From Opitutia bacterium (GTDB taxonomy: Bacteria; Verrucomicrobiota; Verrucomicrobiae; Opitutales; Opitutaceae), in assembly GCA_947442255.1 (NCBI GenBank), contig CANEVO010000026.1, positions 1 through 38,807 of the forward strand: DNA of 38,807 nt. Direction: 5' to 3'. Shown here one piece after another: positions 23,566 to 33,159 of the stretch; within the stretch, counting starts at the first letter, position 1, and each line of letters begins with the position of its first letter. The notes under the pieces were generated by a model. The model did no database searches, was not told the origin of the DNA, and saw only the letters and a list, made by a program, of their open reading frames with translations. The position numbers and the translations under genes are program-made.

Positions 23566-24552
23566 ATGCCCACCGTCGAACATGTCATTCTTCGCGAACT
23601 TATCGCCCATGAGCCCAATTGGGTGTCCGGAACCGCGCTCGCCGAAAAACTGGGGATCAGCCGGGTGGCCATCTGGCAGCACATGGAAAAATTGCGCGCC
23701 GCCGGCTTCGGCTTCGAGGCGCAACGCTCCCGCGGCTACCGCTTGATGCGACGGCCGGAGACGCTCCATACCGCGTTCATCGAGGTGCAGCTCAAGGTCC
23801 GTCCCCGCCATTTTTCCCTGCTCGTCCTGCCCGAGGTGGACAGCACCAACGACGAAGCCGCGCGGCAGCTGGCCGCCGGCCGACCCACGCCATTCGCCGT
23901 GCTCGCCGGCCGGCAAATCCAGGGCCGCGGCCGGCTCGGCCGCGCGTGGCACAGCGACGCCAACGGTAATCTGTACATCAGTTTCGCCTTTCGTCCCCGC
24001 GTCGCGCCCGAGCGCATGCCGACGTTCACCCTTTGGATGGGCGTCAACCTGTGCGAGTTTCTCACCAACTTCGCCAAGGTCACCCCGGGGCTGAAATGGC
24101 CCAACGACATCCTGTTCAGCGGCCGCAAGGCCGGCGGCATGCTCACGGAGGCCCGGGTCGACGCCGACGAGATCCGCGATCTGGTTTTCGGTCTGGGGTT
24201 GAACGTCAACAGTCCAGCCGGCGGCTGGCCGGCCGACCTCGCCCGGCGCGCGATCTCTCTCGCCGAGGTCACCGGTGTACCGCTCGACCTCAACCGGCTC
24301 GCCGCCGCCCTCATCGGTCGCGTCCTCCTCGCCTATCAAACGTTCGTCGACGGCGAACACGGGAAAACCTTCGGCGACCTCTGGCAGCGCTACGACATGC
24401 TGCGGGGCAAGACCATCACCCTACTGGAAGGCGGACGGCGGCACCACGGCACGGTGATGGGGGTCGACGACGAAGGAACCCTCCTGCTGCGCGCGCAAGG
24501 CCGCACGCAGCGATTCCGGGCGGGGGAAGTCACGCTCGAGAAGGCAAGTTGA
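23566..24552 (+). CDS. birA: Biotin--[acetyl-CoA-carboxylase] ligase, with N-terminal HTH
   Basis: Attaches biotin to carboxylase carrier proteins via biotinyl-AMP, and by its winged helix may repress biotin genes. The 328 residues show the HTH (about 5-60, 'VSGTALAEKLGISRVAIWQHMEKLRAAGF', split by eye), then the catalytic core with 'STNDEAARQL', 'GRGRLGRAW' (120-128, the adenylate loop), 'GLKWPNDIL' (176-183) and 'KAGGMLTE' with the conserved lysine K188. The C-terminal SH3-like domain follows ('GKTITLLEGGRRHHGTVMGVDDEGTLLL', split). The start at 23566 places the HTH right at the N-terminus; the frame extends 30 codons up without meaning. Confidence 0.92.
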   Translation: MPTVEHVILRELIAHEPNWVSGTALAEKLGISRVAIWQHMEKLRAAGFGFEAQRSRGYRLMRRPETLHTAFIEVQLKVRPRHFSLLVLPEVDSTNDEAARQLAAGRPTPFAVLAGRQIQGRGRLGRAWHSDANGNLYISFAFRPRVAPERMPTFTLWMGVNLCEFLTNFAKVTPGLKWPNDILFSGRKAGGMLTEARVDADEIRDLVFGLGLNVNSPAGGWPADLARRAISLAEVTGVPLDLNRLAAALIGRVLLAYQTFVDGEHGKTFGDLWQRYDMLRGKTITLLEGGRRHHGTVMGVDDEGTLLLRAQGRTQRFRAGEVTLEKAS

Positions 24553-24594
24553 GGGTTTACGGCTCAATTTCGAGCGTTGAGAGTCAAAGCCCGC

Positions 24595-25593
24595 ATGTCC
24601 GAGCCGCCGATCGCCATTGAAGTGTCCCGCCTGGTGAAAACCTACGGCGGGGTCACGGCTGTCAGCGACATCAGCTTTTCCGTCGCGCGGGGCGAGATCA
24701 TCGGGTTCCTCGGCCCCAACGGGGCGGGCAAATCGACCACGATGCGCATCCTCACCGGCTACCTGCCGGCGACCTCCGGCGACGTGCGCATCTGCGGCAT
24801 CCCGGCGGCCACGCAGCCCGACGAAATCAAGCGGCGCATCGGCTACATGCCGGAAAACAACCCGCTGCCCGAGGACATGCGGGTTTCGGAGTACATGTAT
24901 TTTCGCGGCCGGCTGAAGGAAGTGCCGCGCCGCAAACTGGGCCCGCGCATCGACGAGGTCCTCGAGGTCTGCGACCTCAAGCGGGTGCGGCATAAAATCA
25001 TCGGCCAGCTTTCGAAAGGCTACCGCCAGCGGGTCGGCATCGCCGAAGCCATCCTGGCCGAGCCGCCGGTCATCATCATGGACGAGCCGACGATCGGCCT
25101 CGACCCGCACCAGATCCTGATCATCCGCGACCTGATCGCGAGCCTGCGCGGGCGGATGACCGTGATCATCTCGTCGCACATCCTGCCCGAGATCGAGGTC
25201 ACCTGCGATCGCGTGCTCATCATCAACCAGGGCCGGGTCGTGGCGCAGGGCACGCCCGCCGACCTGCGGCGCGAAATCGTCGGCCACTCAACCTACCACA
25301 TCGAACTGGCCGGCGACTCCACCGCGTTGCCCGCCGTGCTCGCCGCCATCGCGCCATCGCTGCGGATCACGACCGAAACCGAACCCGACCCCACGGGGTT
25401 TCGCAAAGCCACGCTGACGATGGCCGGCGACGCCGAATTCGGCGAAGTCATCCTGCGCGCCCTCCTCGCGCAGAATTTCCGGGTGCGCGCCCTCAGCCGC
25501 GCCCATCCCACCCTGGAAGACGTCTTCCTCGCAGCGACCCGCCGCAGTTGGGATGCGATCGCCGCGCCGAAAGCCCCGCCCCTTCAACCATGA
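24595..25593 (+). CDS. ABC transporter ATP-binding protein (GldA-like)
   Basis: The energy-coupling subunit of an ABC-2-type exporter (332 residues). Walker A 'GPNGAGKST' (40-48), Q-loop 'GYMPENNPL', signature 'LSKGY' (138-142), Walker B 'VIIMDEP' (158-164), and the switch histidine in 'ISSHIL' are intact. The 100-residue C-terminal extension is common to this subfamily. The next gene's ATG overlaps its stop (ATGA), then the GldG-like and DUF4340 genes follow closely. This order (ATPase, permease, GldG-like, DUF4340) recurs in many non-gliding bacteria; the exported substrate is unknown. The usual name GldA comes from Bacteroidota gliding, which need not apply. Confidence 0.9.
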   Translation: MSEPPIAIEVSRLVKTYGGVTAVSDISFSVARGEIIGFLGPNGAGKSTTMRILTGYLPATSGDVRICGIPAATQPDEIKRRIGYMPENNPLPEDMRVSEYMYFRGRLKEVPRRKLGPRIDEVLEVCDLKRVRHKIIGQLSKGYRQRVGIAEAILAEPPVIIMDEPTIGLDPHQILIIRDLIASLRGRMTVIISSHILPEIEVTCDRVLIINQGRVVAQGTPADLRREIVGHSTYHIELAGDSTALPAVLAAIAPSLRITTETEPDPTGFRKATLTMAGDAEFGEVILRALLAQNFRVRALSRAHPTLEDVFLAATRRSWDAIAAPKAPPLQP

Positions 25594-26351
25594 AGCACCT
25601 TCCCACACTCCTCAGCCACGAGATCCGAATGCTGCTCGTCAGCCCGGCGACCTACGTCGCCGCCACCCTGTTTCTCGGGTTCATGGGCATGATCTTCACC
25701 AAGATCCTCGAGGAATACAGCAACGCGCCGCAGGAACATTCGCCGGCCCATATTTTTTTCCAGCTCTTTTGGCTGCCGGTGTGCGTCATGGTGCCGCTCC
25801 TCACGATGAAGTGCCTCGCGGAGGAGCGCCGGCTCGGGACCATCGAGACGCTGCTGACCACGCCCGTGACCACGACGGAGGTCGTCCTCGCAAAATTCGG
25901 CGCCGCTTATTTTCTCTACGTGCTGCTGTGGGGTTCAACCGGCGGCTTCTTTTACCTGCTGAAGCAGTTTTCCGGCGACATTCGTTTCATCGACCTCGGT
26001 CCGCTGCTCGGCGGTTATCTCTTCGTCGCCGTTTCCGGCCTGTTCTTCGTCGCGCTCGGGGTGTTCGCCAGCTCGCTCACGCGCAACCAATCCGTGGCCG
26101 GCATCCTCGGCTGCGTCATGCTCGCGAGCATTATTCTCGGCGGCAATGCCCTCTGGGATTCGGCCTGGCTGGGCCAAGGGGTGTTTCGTCCGGTCAAGGC
26201 CGCGATCGAATACACCCACATCTTCGGCCACGAGCGCGACTTCACCCGCGGCGTGATCGATATCCGCCACCTGCTCTTCTACGCCAGCGGCACGGTGCTG
26301 GCGCTGATTTTCAGCATTCTCGGAGTCGAGGCCAAGCTCCTGCACAGCTGA
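25590..26351 (+). CDS. ABC-2-type permease (GldF-like)
   Basis: The membrane subunit (253 residues, about six membrane segments). Recognisable are 'LLSHEIRMLLVSPATYVAATLFLGF', 'PLLTMKCLAEERRLGTIETLLTTPVTTTEVVLAKF' (the conserved cytosolic loop with E-RR-GT-E-LL, split by eye), and further hydrophobic helices at 'YFLYVLLWGSTGGFFYLL', 'YLFVAVSGLFFVALGVF', 'SVAGILGCVMLASIILGG' and 'LLFYASGTVLALIFSILGV'. It overlaps the ATPase gene by four bases and ends one base before the GldG-like gene, so these three are translationally coupled. Confidence 0.9.
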   Translation: MKHLPTLLSHEIRMLLVSPATYVAATLFLGFMGMIFTKILEEYSNAPQEHSPAHIFFQLFWLPVCVMVPLLTMKCLAEERRLGTIETLLTTPVTTTEVVLAKFGAAYFLYVLLWGSTGGFFYLLKQFSGDIRFIDLGPLLGGYLFVAVSGLFFVALGVFASSLTRNQSVAGILGCVMLASIILGGNALWDSAWLGQGVFRPVKAAIEYTHIFGHERDFTRGVIDIRHLLFYASGTVLALIFSILGVEAKLLHS

Positions 26352-26352
26352 C

Positions 26353-27849
26353 ATGGGCACGTTCGACAGCTTTCGCGCCACCCGCTGGCTCCGCACGTTC
26401 AACCTCGTGCTGCAGGCGGTGCTGTTCCTTTCGTTCTTCGCAGGTTTGAACTACGTCGCCCGAAACCACGTCTGGCGCTTCGACCTCACCCGCCAGCGAA
26501 AATTCTCCCTCTCGGCCGAAACGCTCTCCTATATCAAAAATCTCCAGCGTCCCGTCCACCTCGTGGCGACCCTCACGGAGGAACACGACAACCCCGAGGT
26601 TCGCGGTCTGCTCGACGAATACACCTACGCCACTGCCGGAAACGCCGGGGGCCGGATCACGCGGGAGTACATCGACGTCTACCAGAACCGCCGCCGGGCC
26701 GAGGAACTCGGCATCGATCAATCCGACCTGATCGTGGTCATCTCGGGCGAGAAACAACGCCGGTCGCTGCCGGTCGACGAGCTGTACGTGGTGAAAAACA
26801 AACAGCGCGAGGCGTTCCAAGGCGAACAGGCACTCACCGCCGCGGTGCTCGATGTCACGAGTTCTGAACAACAGAAAATCTATTTCCTCGTCGGCCACGG
26901 CGAACTGCAGCCCACCGATACTGACGCGGTCCGCGGACTGTCGGTGCTCCGGGAGCAACTTCGGCTCAGGAATTTCCAGGTCGACACGATCGACCTGTCC
27001 GTGGCGCGCCGCGTGCCGGCCGATGCCAGCCTGCTCGTCGCCGTCGACCCGTCGCCGAACCGCAGCAACAGCAGTTACACACGCCCCGAGCAGGAGCTGT
27101 TGCGGCAGTATCTCAGCACCCGGGCCGGCCGGCTGATCCTGCTGCTGGCGCCGGGCCAGAGCGCCGACCGGCTCGGGCTGGCCGATCTCCTGCTCGACTG
27201 GGGCGTGCTCGTAGACGACGACTTGGTCGTCGATCCCGATCCGGCCAACGTCACCGACGACGCCGACCTGATGATTTCGGCCTACGATCCGACCCATCCG
27301 ATTGTGCAAACGGTCTTGAGTTACCGCTTCCCTCTCCGCCTCGGCGCCACGCGCACCGTCCGACCCGACCCCGGCCGTTCGACGGCCAGCGGGCTGACGG
27401 TCGTCCCCGTCGCCGCCACGTCGAAGACCGCCTGGGGCGAAACCAACTACCGCCGGCTGCCGGCCGTCCGGGACCCGAACGACATTCGCCCGATCCCGGG
27501 GATCCCTCCCCGCGACCAACTCGGCGTCGTCGTCGCCTCCGAACGGGTTTCCGTCCGCGACAATTTGCCCTTCAGCGTCCCCGGCGGCCGGCTCGTCGTT
27601 TTCGGTTCGGGCGACCTGGTTTCGAACCGGCGCATCACCAACAACGGCAACCTCCCGGTGTTCCTCGGCGCGGTCAATTGGTCCGTCGACCGCGACCGCC
27701 AGCTCACGATCGCGCCGCGCCCGATCGAACGCTTCCAGCTGGCGCTCAGCTCCACTCAATTTCTCCGCCTGCGCTACACCTTGCTACTCGCCCTGCCCGG
27801 CGCGGCGTTGCTGCTTGGCTTGATTGTGTATTGGATCAGGCGCGTGTAA
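26353..27849 (+). CDS. GldG-family ABC transport accessory protein
   Basis: A 498-residue membrane-anchored protein with one N-terminal segment (about 17-36) and one C-terminal segment ('YTLLLALPGAALLLGLIVYWIRRV', split). The region between is the GldG-type periplasmic domain: 'DLTRQRKFSLSAETLSYIKNLQRPVHL', 'EYIDVYQNRRRAEELGI', 'KQREAFQGEQALTAAVLDVTS', 'QKIYFLVGHGELQP', 'DLSVARRVPADASLLVAVDPSPN' and 'LLRQYLSTRAGRLILLLAP' (some split by eye). The family contains a thioredoxin-like or glutamine-amidotransferase-like fold of unknown role. It is immediately after the permease and 17 bp before the DUF4340 gene. Confidence 0.85.
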   Translation: MGTFDSFRATRWLRTFNLVLQAVLFLSFFAGLNYVARNHVWRFDLTRQRKFSLSAETLSYIKNLQRPVHLVATLTEEHDNPEVRGLLDEYTYATAGNAGGRITREYIDVYQNRRRAEELGIDQSDLIVVISGEKQRRSLPVDELYVVKNKQREAFQGEQALTAAVLDVTSSEQQKIYFLVGHGELQPTDTDAVRGLSVLREQLRLRNFQVDTIDLSVARRVPADASLLVAVDPSPNRSNSSYTRPEQELLRQYLSTRAGRLILLLAPGQSADRLGLADLLLDWGVLVDDDLVVDPDPANVTDDADLMISAYDPTHPIVQTVLSYRFPLRLGATRTVRPDPGRSTASGLTVVPVAATSKTAWGETNYRRLPAVRDPNDIRPIPGIPPRDQLGVVVASERVSVRDNLPFSVPGGRLVVFGSGDLVSNRRITNNGNLPVFLGAVNWSVDRDRQLTIAPRPIERFQLALSSTQFLRLRYTLLLALPGAALLLGLIVYWIRRV

Positions 27850-27866
27850 GCCAGCCACCGACCTCC

Positions 27867-29957
27867 ATGCGCACCAAAGTCACGCTCGTCCTGATTTTCC
27901 TGAACGTCGCGCTGTTCTTTTTCATTTTCAAGTTCGAGCGTAGCTGGCGCACCGAGGCCGCCTCGCTCGAGGCCCGCCGGCGCGTGCTCGGGGCCGAGGC
28001 CGCCGACATCCGCTCGCTCGAGGTTACCAGCACCGCTTCCGGGGGCTCCTTCGGTCTCGTCCGGAATCGCGACACCTGGATGCTCACCAAACCGCTCGAC
28101 TGGCCGGCGAATCCCATCGCGGTGCGCAGCATCATCAACGAGCTCCAATTCCTCGAACACGAAACGAGTTTTCCCACGAAGGACCTCGGCAAGAACAACA
28201 ATCCCACCCTGGCCGACTACGGCCTCGACAAGCCCAAGCTCACCATCGCGTTCACCTCGGGCGATCCCGCCACCGCCAACGGACCGCTGCCACCGACGAT
28301 TCTCCGCATCGGCGACACCACCAAGGTCGGCAACCGGCTCTACATTCTTTCGCCCGACGGCCAGCGCATCCACGTCGTCAACCGCACCCTCGTCGACAGC
28401 CTCTCGCTCCCCCTCGATCAACTCCGCGCCGACGAGCTGCTGACGATTCGGGTTTTCGAGGCCCGTTCGCTGTTCATCCAGACGGTGAGCGCCAGTCCCG
28501 GCGGAGCTTCGGCCGGCGTGCGCGTACGCATCCGGCGCGATAACGCCCGCTGGAATTTCGAGGCACCCATCGTCGCGCCCGGCGGCCGCACCGCGATCGA
28601 ACTGACGATCAACCAGCTCAACGGTCTCCGGGTAAAATCCTTCAATCCCCGCCCGCCGGCCGATCTCCCGTCGGCCGCGCCGGACTTGCGTATCACGATC
28701 GAGGGCAACGGCCGCAGCGAAACCCTTTTCCTAGGCTCGCCGGTCACGCCGGCCATCCCGCCAACGACGCCGGAGGGAACTCCGCTCCCGAACGCTCCCG
28801 CGACGCCGGCAAAGGCCCCCGCCACTCCGCCGGTCTCGGCCGCGAAAAAGGGCGAAGTGGAATACTACGCGCAACTCGAGAACCGCAGCCAGTTGGTCAC
28901 CGTCGGCGTCGCGCCGGAGCTCGTGGACGCGTTGCGCGGTGCTACGACCGAGTTGCGCGAACGCCGCATTGTCGATTTTGCCCCTCAGACTGTCACCGCA
29001 ATCACCGTCGCGGCGCCACCGCAGAGCGGACCGCCCATCACGCTACAACGGCTCGATCCGGGCACCCCGGCGGCCGAGGGCGGAGTCTGGCAGGTGGTCC
29101 TGCGTGGCGAAGGCCAGGACCGGCAAACCACCCCCGCCGATCGCGGGGCCGTGGAGCGCTTCCTCACCCAGCTCACGCAACTCTCGGCCCGCAGTTTCGT
29201 CAGCGACAGCCCGTCCAGCGCCGAGCTTGAAAACTGGGGTTTCAACCGGCCGGAACGCGAGGTCACGTTGACGCTGACGAGCGCGCCCAAGCCAGCGAGT
29301 CCGTCGGCCACCCCCGCGGCCCCGAACGCGAGCACCACCGTGGTGCTTCAACTCGGCACCGACGCCAGCCGTCGGGTCTTTGCCCGGGTCGGCACCGCGG
29401 CCAATCCGGGTTCGTCGATCTACAGTCTGGATACGCACGTCGTGGATGAATTCCCGGTGGAGCCAGCGGTGTGGCGGGATCGCGCCCTGCCCCCGATCCC
29501 CGCCAATGCGCGGATCACCGGGCTCAAGCTCACCGACCTGACCTCGGGCAAGGCCGTCTTTGACACCCCACTCGACGCCGCGGGGCTCCCCACCGCGCCC
29601 GTCCCCGACCCGTCAGCCGTGCAGAAACTCGTCGCGCAGTTGCGCGGCCCGCGCGCGAAGAATTTCCGACCCGGCCCGTTCACGGAAAAATTCATGGTGG
29701 GTGCGGAAGAACGCTCCTGGCGTTACCAACTCGATGCAACGCTCACCACCACCGGGGCTGCCGCCGGCGAGCCCGCGCGCACGCGGACGATTTATTTTGC
29801 CGAACGGACGGGTGGCGCCGAGCAGCTCGCGGGCTCGAAGGAGTTCGATTCGCTGTTCGAGATCGAACAGGCGCTCCTCGATGCGTTTTGGACGGTCGCC
29901 TACGGCCCGCGCGATCCCGGTCCGCCGCCTGTTCCTCCCGCTCCGGCGAAAGGCTGA
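27867..29957 (+). CDS. DUF4340-family protein
   Basis: A 696-residue protein anchored by one N-terminal segment ('VTLVLIFLNVALFFFIF'). DUF4340 features are 'IRSLEVTSTASGG', 'WMLTKPLDWPANPIAVRSIINELQFLE' (split), 'LADYGLDKPKLTIAFTSGD', and a second, similar half with 'LENWGFNRPEREVTLTLTSAP'. Two Pro/Ala-rich inserts (about 290-328 and 465-490) separate the halves. The start at 27867 lies 17 bp after the GldG-like gene; the open frame reaches further up only by overlapping that gene. The role is unknown; by context it works with the ABC exporter. Confidence 0.85.
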   Translation: MRTKVTLVLIFLNVALFFFIFKFERSWRTEAASLEARRRVLGAEAADIRSLEVTSTASGGSFGLVRNRDTWMLTKPLDWPANPIAVRSIINELQFLEHETSFPTKDLGKNNNPTLADYGLDKPKLTIAFTSGDPATANGPLPPTILRIGDTTKVGNRLYILSPDGQRIHVVNRTLVDSLSLPLDQLRADELLTIRVFEARSLFIQTVSASPGGASAGVRVRIRRDNARWNFEAPIVAPGGRTAIELTINQLNGLRVKSFNPRPPADLPSAAPDLRITIEGNGRSETLFLGSPVTPAIPPTTPEGTPLPNAPATPAKAPATPPVSAAKKGEVEYYAQLENRSQLVTVGVAPELVDALRGATTELRERRIVDFAPQTVTAITVAAPPQSGPPITLQRLDPGTPAAEGGVWQVVLRGEGQDRQTTPADRGAVERFLTQLTQLSARSFVSDSPSSAELENWGFNRPEREVTLTLTSAPKPASPSATPAAPNASTTVVLQLGTDASRRVFARVGTAANPGSSIYSLDTHVVDEFPVEPAVWRDRALPPIPANARITGLKLTDLTSGKAVFDTPLDAAGLPTAPVPDPSAVQKLVAQLRGPRAKNFRPGPFTEKFMVGAEERSWRYQLDATLTTTGAAAGEPARTRTIYFAERTGGAEQLAGSKEFDSLFEIEQALLDAFWTVAYGPRDPGPPPVPPAPAKG

Positions 29958-30073
29958 ACCCGTGGGCGCTGGCTCTCCGGCCTGCGACTCGTCCGCCATG
30001 CAAACGTCTCTCCACGCCCCCCGGGCCGATCGGCCGTCTCGCACCAAACTGGTGCGCCCGCTCGCTTCGTTGC

Positions 30074-32950
30074 ATGACTCGGCCGCTTAAATTTATCGGG
30101 TCGGCCCTCCGGGCCGGCAGCGCCACGCTCTTGGCCTTTGCCCTGTGGTCGCTGTGGCTCGCCCTCGGTGGGCTGCTCGTCGTGCAGAGCTACATCCTGT
30201 TCACCAGCGAGCTGGCCGTGCCCGATTTCGCGCTGCGCCGCTTCGAACGCCGGATCGCCGAGGCCGGGCTGCGCGCCACGTTTGCGCGCACCTCGTTCGA
30301 CCCCACCGGCAGGATGCTGGTCGAGGATGTCCGGGTATCGTTGCCGGAATTCGCGGAGCCGGTCCTGACGGTCCGCAGTGTCTATATACAGTTCAACCCC
30401 TGGTGGCTTGCCGTCGGCCGGTTTGAACCGGAGGAGATCCGCCTCCACGGCGCCCGGGCCACCGTGCCGGCCATGCTTTCCCCCTCCGGCCGCGCCGAGG
30501 ATGTGATCCGTGATCTCGATGCCACCATCGTGCCGCGCGCCCACCTGATCGACCTGCCTCAATTCAGCGCGCAGGTGGCCGGCGTCACCCTGACCGCGCA
30601 GGGCGCGCTGGCCGTCGCCCCATTTGTGATAAAATCGCGTCCCGGGGAATCGCTTGCGGAGCTCGTCTCCACGCAATTTCCCGTCGTCTGCCGCCAGGTG
30701 ATCGCGATCGCGGGGCAGCTCGAAACGCTGGAGGCGCCGGCGTTGGATCTCAAACTCATCCCCTCCGACACGCGGGGAGCGATCATACACGCGGATTTCC
30801 TGGCGAAAGGCCTCACGCTCAACACACCGCTTCCCCTCGCGCTCCGCGGCCTCCACGCCACAGCCGAGTTGCCGTTGCTCGGACCACCGGCCGTCACGAC
30901 CCGCCTTGAAATCAGCGTGGCGGCCGTGAACGCGCCCGAACGCGGCGAAGCGCATGAGGTGCATGCCTCGCTGGCCGGCAGTTTCCGGCCCGGTGGGTTC
31001 CAATTCGATCCCCGGGATATCAAGGTCACCGCCGACTCCCTCGCATCCCGGGGGTTTTCCGCCCGGGCCTTGTCCGCCACTTTCGTCCCGCAGCCCCTGC
31101 CCAAGCTCGATGCCGACCTCGTCGCGCAACTGATGGGCGAGCCCCTGGCCGTGCAGGCCCGGGCAGACTTTTCGGATCGGACGGCCATCCTCCGTTTTTC
31201 GGGTCCGATTTCGCCTCACGTCCTCACGCCCCTGAGCACGCTGCTGAAAACGGAGGTGAGGCAATATTTCGATTTCGCGGCGCTCGATTGCCGGGCCGGG
31301 GTGGTGCAGCTGGGCCCGAATTGGAAATTCGAAAAGGTCACCGCCGAAGTCGAGGCGCAAGGAATCGACGCCTACCACGTACGGATCGACGAGGGTCGGG
31401 CCACGGTCGAGCTGGATCCCCGCCGCTTCTACTCGCCCAGGGCCTACGGGCGCATCGGCGGTAATTTTGCCCGCGGCAGCTACGAGCAAGATCTGCAAAC
31501 CCATCAGTTCCGGTTCCTGCTCGCCGGCCAGCTCCGGCCGCTCGCGATCTCGGGCTGGTTCCGCGCATGGTGGCCGAATTTTTTCCGCCAGTTCGATTTT
31601 CAGGCGGCCGCGCCCGCGGCCAGCGTCGACGCGGGGGGCTTTTGGCGGGAGGGCCGGCGTTCGGCCATTTTCGTTTTCGCCGACGTGGCGCACCCGGTGA
31701 TCCGCGGCGCCGCGCTCGACCGGGTGCGCACCCGCCTCTTCATCCGCCCCGGTTTCTACGACGGACTCGAGATGCTCGCGACCCATTCCACCGGCCTGGC
31801 GCAGGGCACCTTCACCTATTCGGTCATGCCGGAAACCTTCGCCTGGCGGCGGCTCGATCTCGATCTGGCCTCCACGCTCGATCCGGCGCTGGCGGCCGGA
31901 ATCATCGGCCCGATCGCCGATCCGGTGCTGAACCAGTTCAAGTATGCGCACCCGCCGACGCTCAAAGTGACCGGCCGGATCGACGGCGCTGCGTCTCCCG
32001 GCGGCGCCCATCAAACCATCCAGATCGACGCGAGCAGCCGCGGTGAGTTCCGCTTCCACGGGTTTCCGCTCAAAGACGTTTCGTTCGCGGCGGCGCTGCG
32101 CGACGACGAGATCGCGTTCGACCGCTTCGAGGCCCGTTTTGCCGGTGGCGTGGCGAGCGGCAAGGCCCGGATCTGGGGCACTGGCAAGGAACGGCGCGTC
32201 GGGTTCGACACCACGCTGAAGGACGCGAGCCTCGGGCTGGTAGCGTCGGCCGTGGCCGGTTACGTTGCCGAGATCAGCGGCCGGCCAGCTGTGCCACCGG
32301 GAAAATTCGTACAGGAAAAAGCAAACGTCCGGCTTGATCTCGCCGCCTCCGCCGAGGGCCGCTACGCGGATCCCTACAGCTTCCAAGGCTCCGGCAACGC
32401 GATCCTTCAAGGCCAGGAAATCGGCGAAGTGCCGCTCCTCGGCCTCCTGTCGGAGCTGCTCAAGTTCACCGCCCTCCGTTTCACGTCCGCCCGCGCCAAT
32501 TTCAAGATCGAGGGCGCAAAACTGGCTTTCCCCGAGGTCACGCTGCGCGGCGCCAATTCCGCGATCGATGCGCACGGCGACTACGCGCTCGACCGCCGCC
32601 AGCTTACGTTCAACGCCAAGCTCTACCCGTTTCAACAGAGCGACGGCCTCATCAAAACCGTCGTCGGAGCGGTACTCGCGCCGATTTCCAATGTGTTTGA
32701 GGTCAAACTGACCGGCACGCTTGAGAAACCCGAGTGGGCGTTCGTCATCGGTCCCACCAATTTTCTCCGCGCACTCGCACCCGAGGCCGGCGCCGTAGGA
32801 AAACCACGCGGCCCCGTGCCGGCGCCAGAACCAGATCCAACGAAGGGAACCGTCGCCCCGGCGCTTCCGCAGGCACCCGATCCCGCGACTACTAACGCAA
32901 CTCCGCCGGTCGCCAGCACCCTTCCGCCCGCCACGCCCGCGAAGCCGTGA
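30074..32950 (+). CDS. AsmA-like / YhdP-type envelope protein
   Basis: A 958-residue protein with one N-terminal membrane segment (about 17-40) and a very long beta-rich rest, as in AsmA-like proteins thought to carry lipids or help assemble the outer membrane. The C-terminal 'GNAILQGQEIGEVPLLGLLSELL', 'FKIEGAKLAFPEVTLRGANSAIDAHGDYAL', 'GAVLAPISNVFEVKLTGTLEKPEW' (split by eye) is the AsmA-like C-terminal pattern. Repeated layers before it ('LDLKLIPSDTRGAIIHADF', 'FDTTLKDASLGLVAS') fit a repeating beta-groove. A Pro/Ala-rich tail (about 915-958) is low complexity. It follows the DUF4340 gene by 116 bp on the same strand. A long antisense frame here is a shadow. Confidence 0.75.
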   Translation: MTRPLKFIGSALRAGSATLLAFALWSLWLALGGLLVVQSYILFTSELAVPDFALRRFERRIAEAGLRATFARTSFDPTGRMLVEDVRVSLPEFAEPVLTVRSVYIQFNPWWLAVGRFEPEEIRLHGARATVPAMLSPSGRAEDVIRDLDATIVPRAHLIDLPQFSAQVAGVTLTAQGALAVAPFVIKSRPGESLAELVSTQFPVVCRQVIAIAGQLETLEAPALDLKLIPSDTRGAIIHADFLAKGLTLNTPLPLALRGLHATAELPLLGPPAVTTRLEISVAAVNAPERGEAHEVHASLAGSFRPGGFQFDPRDIKVTADSLASRGFSARALSATFVPQPLPKLDADLVAQLMGEPLAVQARADFSDRTAILRFSGPISPHVLTPLSTLLKTEVRQYFDFAALDCRAGVVQLGPNWKFEKVTAEVEAQGIDAYHVRIDEGRATVELDPRRFYSPRAYGRIGGNFARGSYEQDLQTHQFRFLLAGQLRPLAISGWFRAWWPNFFRQFDFQAAAPAASVDAGGFWREGRRSAIFVFADVAHPVIRGAALDRVRTRLFIRPGFYDGLEMLATHSTGLAQGTFTYSVMPETFAWRRLDLDLASTLDPALAAGIIGPIADPVLNQFKYAHPPTLKVTGRIDGAASPGGAHQTIQIDASSRGEFRFHGFPLKDVSFAAALRDDEIAFDRFEARFAGGVASGKARIWGTGKERRVGFDTTLKDASLGLVASAVAGYVAEISGRPAVPPGKFVQEKANVRLDLAASAEGRYADPYSFQGSGNAILQGQEIGEVPLLGLLSELLKFTALRFTSARANFKIEGAKLAFPEVTLRGANSAIDAHGDYALDRRQLTFNAKLYPFQQSDGLIKTVVGAVLAPISNVFEVKLTGTLEKPEWAFVIGPTNFLRALAPEAGAVGKPRGPVPAPEPDPTKGTVAPALPQAPDPATTNATPPVASTLPPATPAKP

Positions 32951-33015
32951 CGTTCGTCGGACAGGAAACAGGTGGTAAATCTTTTCTGCGACCCGAGCAA
33001 ACTTGCCGGCAGCCT

Positions 33016-33037
33016 GGAGAAGGGGCCCATCTTCTCC
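33016..33037 (+). terminator. Hairpin after the AsmA-like gene
   Basis: GGAGAAG and CTTCTCC pair over GGGCCCAT, 65 bp after the stop, followed by CATTTG and AAAAATT. There is no T-run on this strand, so termination is uncertain. The surrounding 32,951-33,150 has no gene. Confidence 0.35.
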
Positions 33038-33159
33038 CATTTGAAAAATTGACTCCACCCTTTCCCGATACCGCAAACGAGGGCAGTCTACGGCCGAGAT
33101 GAAATTGGACGTGCGACCGGGCACATCCTCCGTCGGTCAATTACGTTTAATGCCGCCGG

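Noticed and set aside
26311..27759. 482-residue minus-strand frame opposite the GldG-like gene
   Set aside because: Shadow frame with no motifs; the plus-strand product fits the operon and the family.
29900..33124. 1074-residue open frame antisense to the DUF4340 end and the AsmA-like gene
   Set aside because: It is a GC-rich shadow frame: composition is dominated by R, G, A, E and D, there is no recognisable domain, and the plus-strand frame has a membrane anchor and clear AsmA-like motifs.
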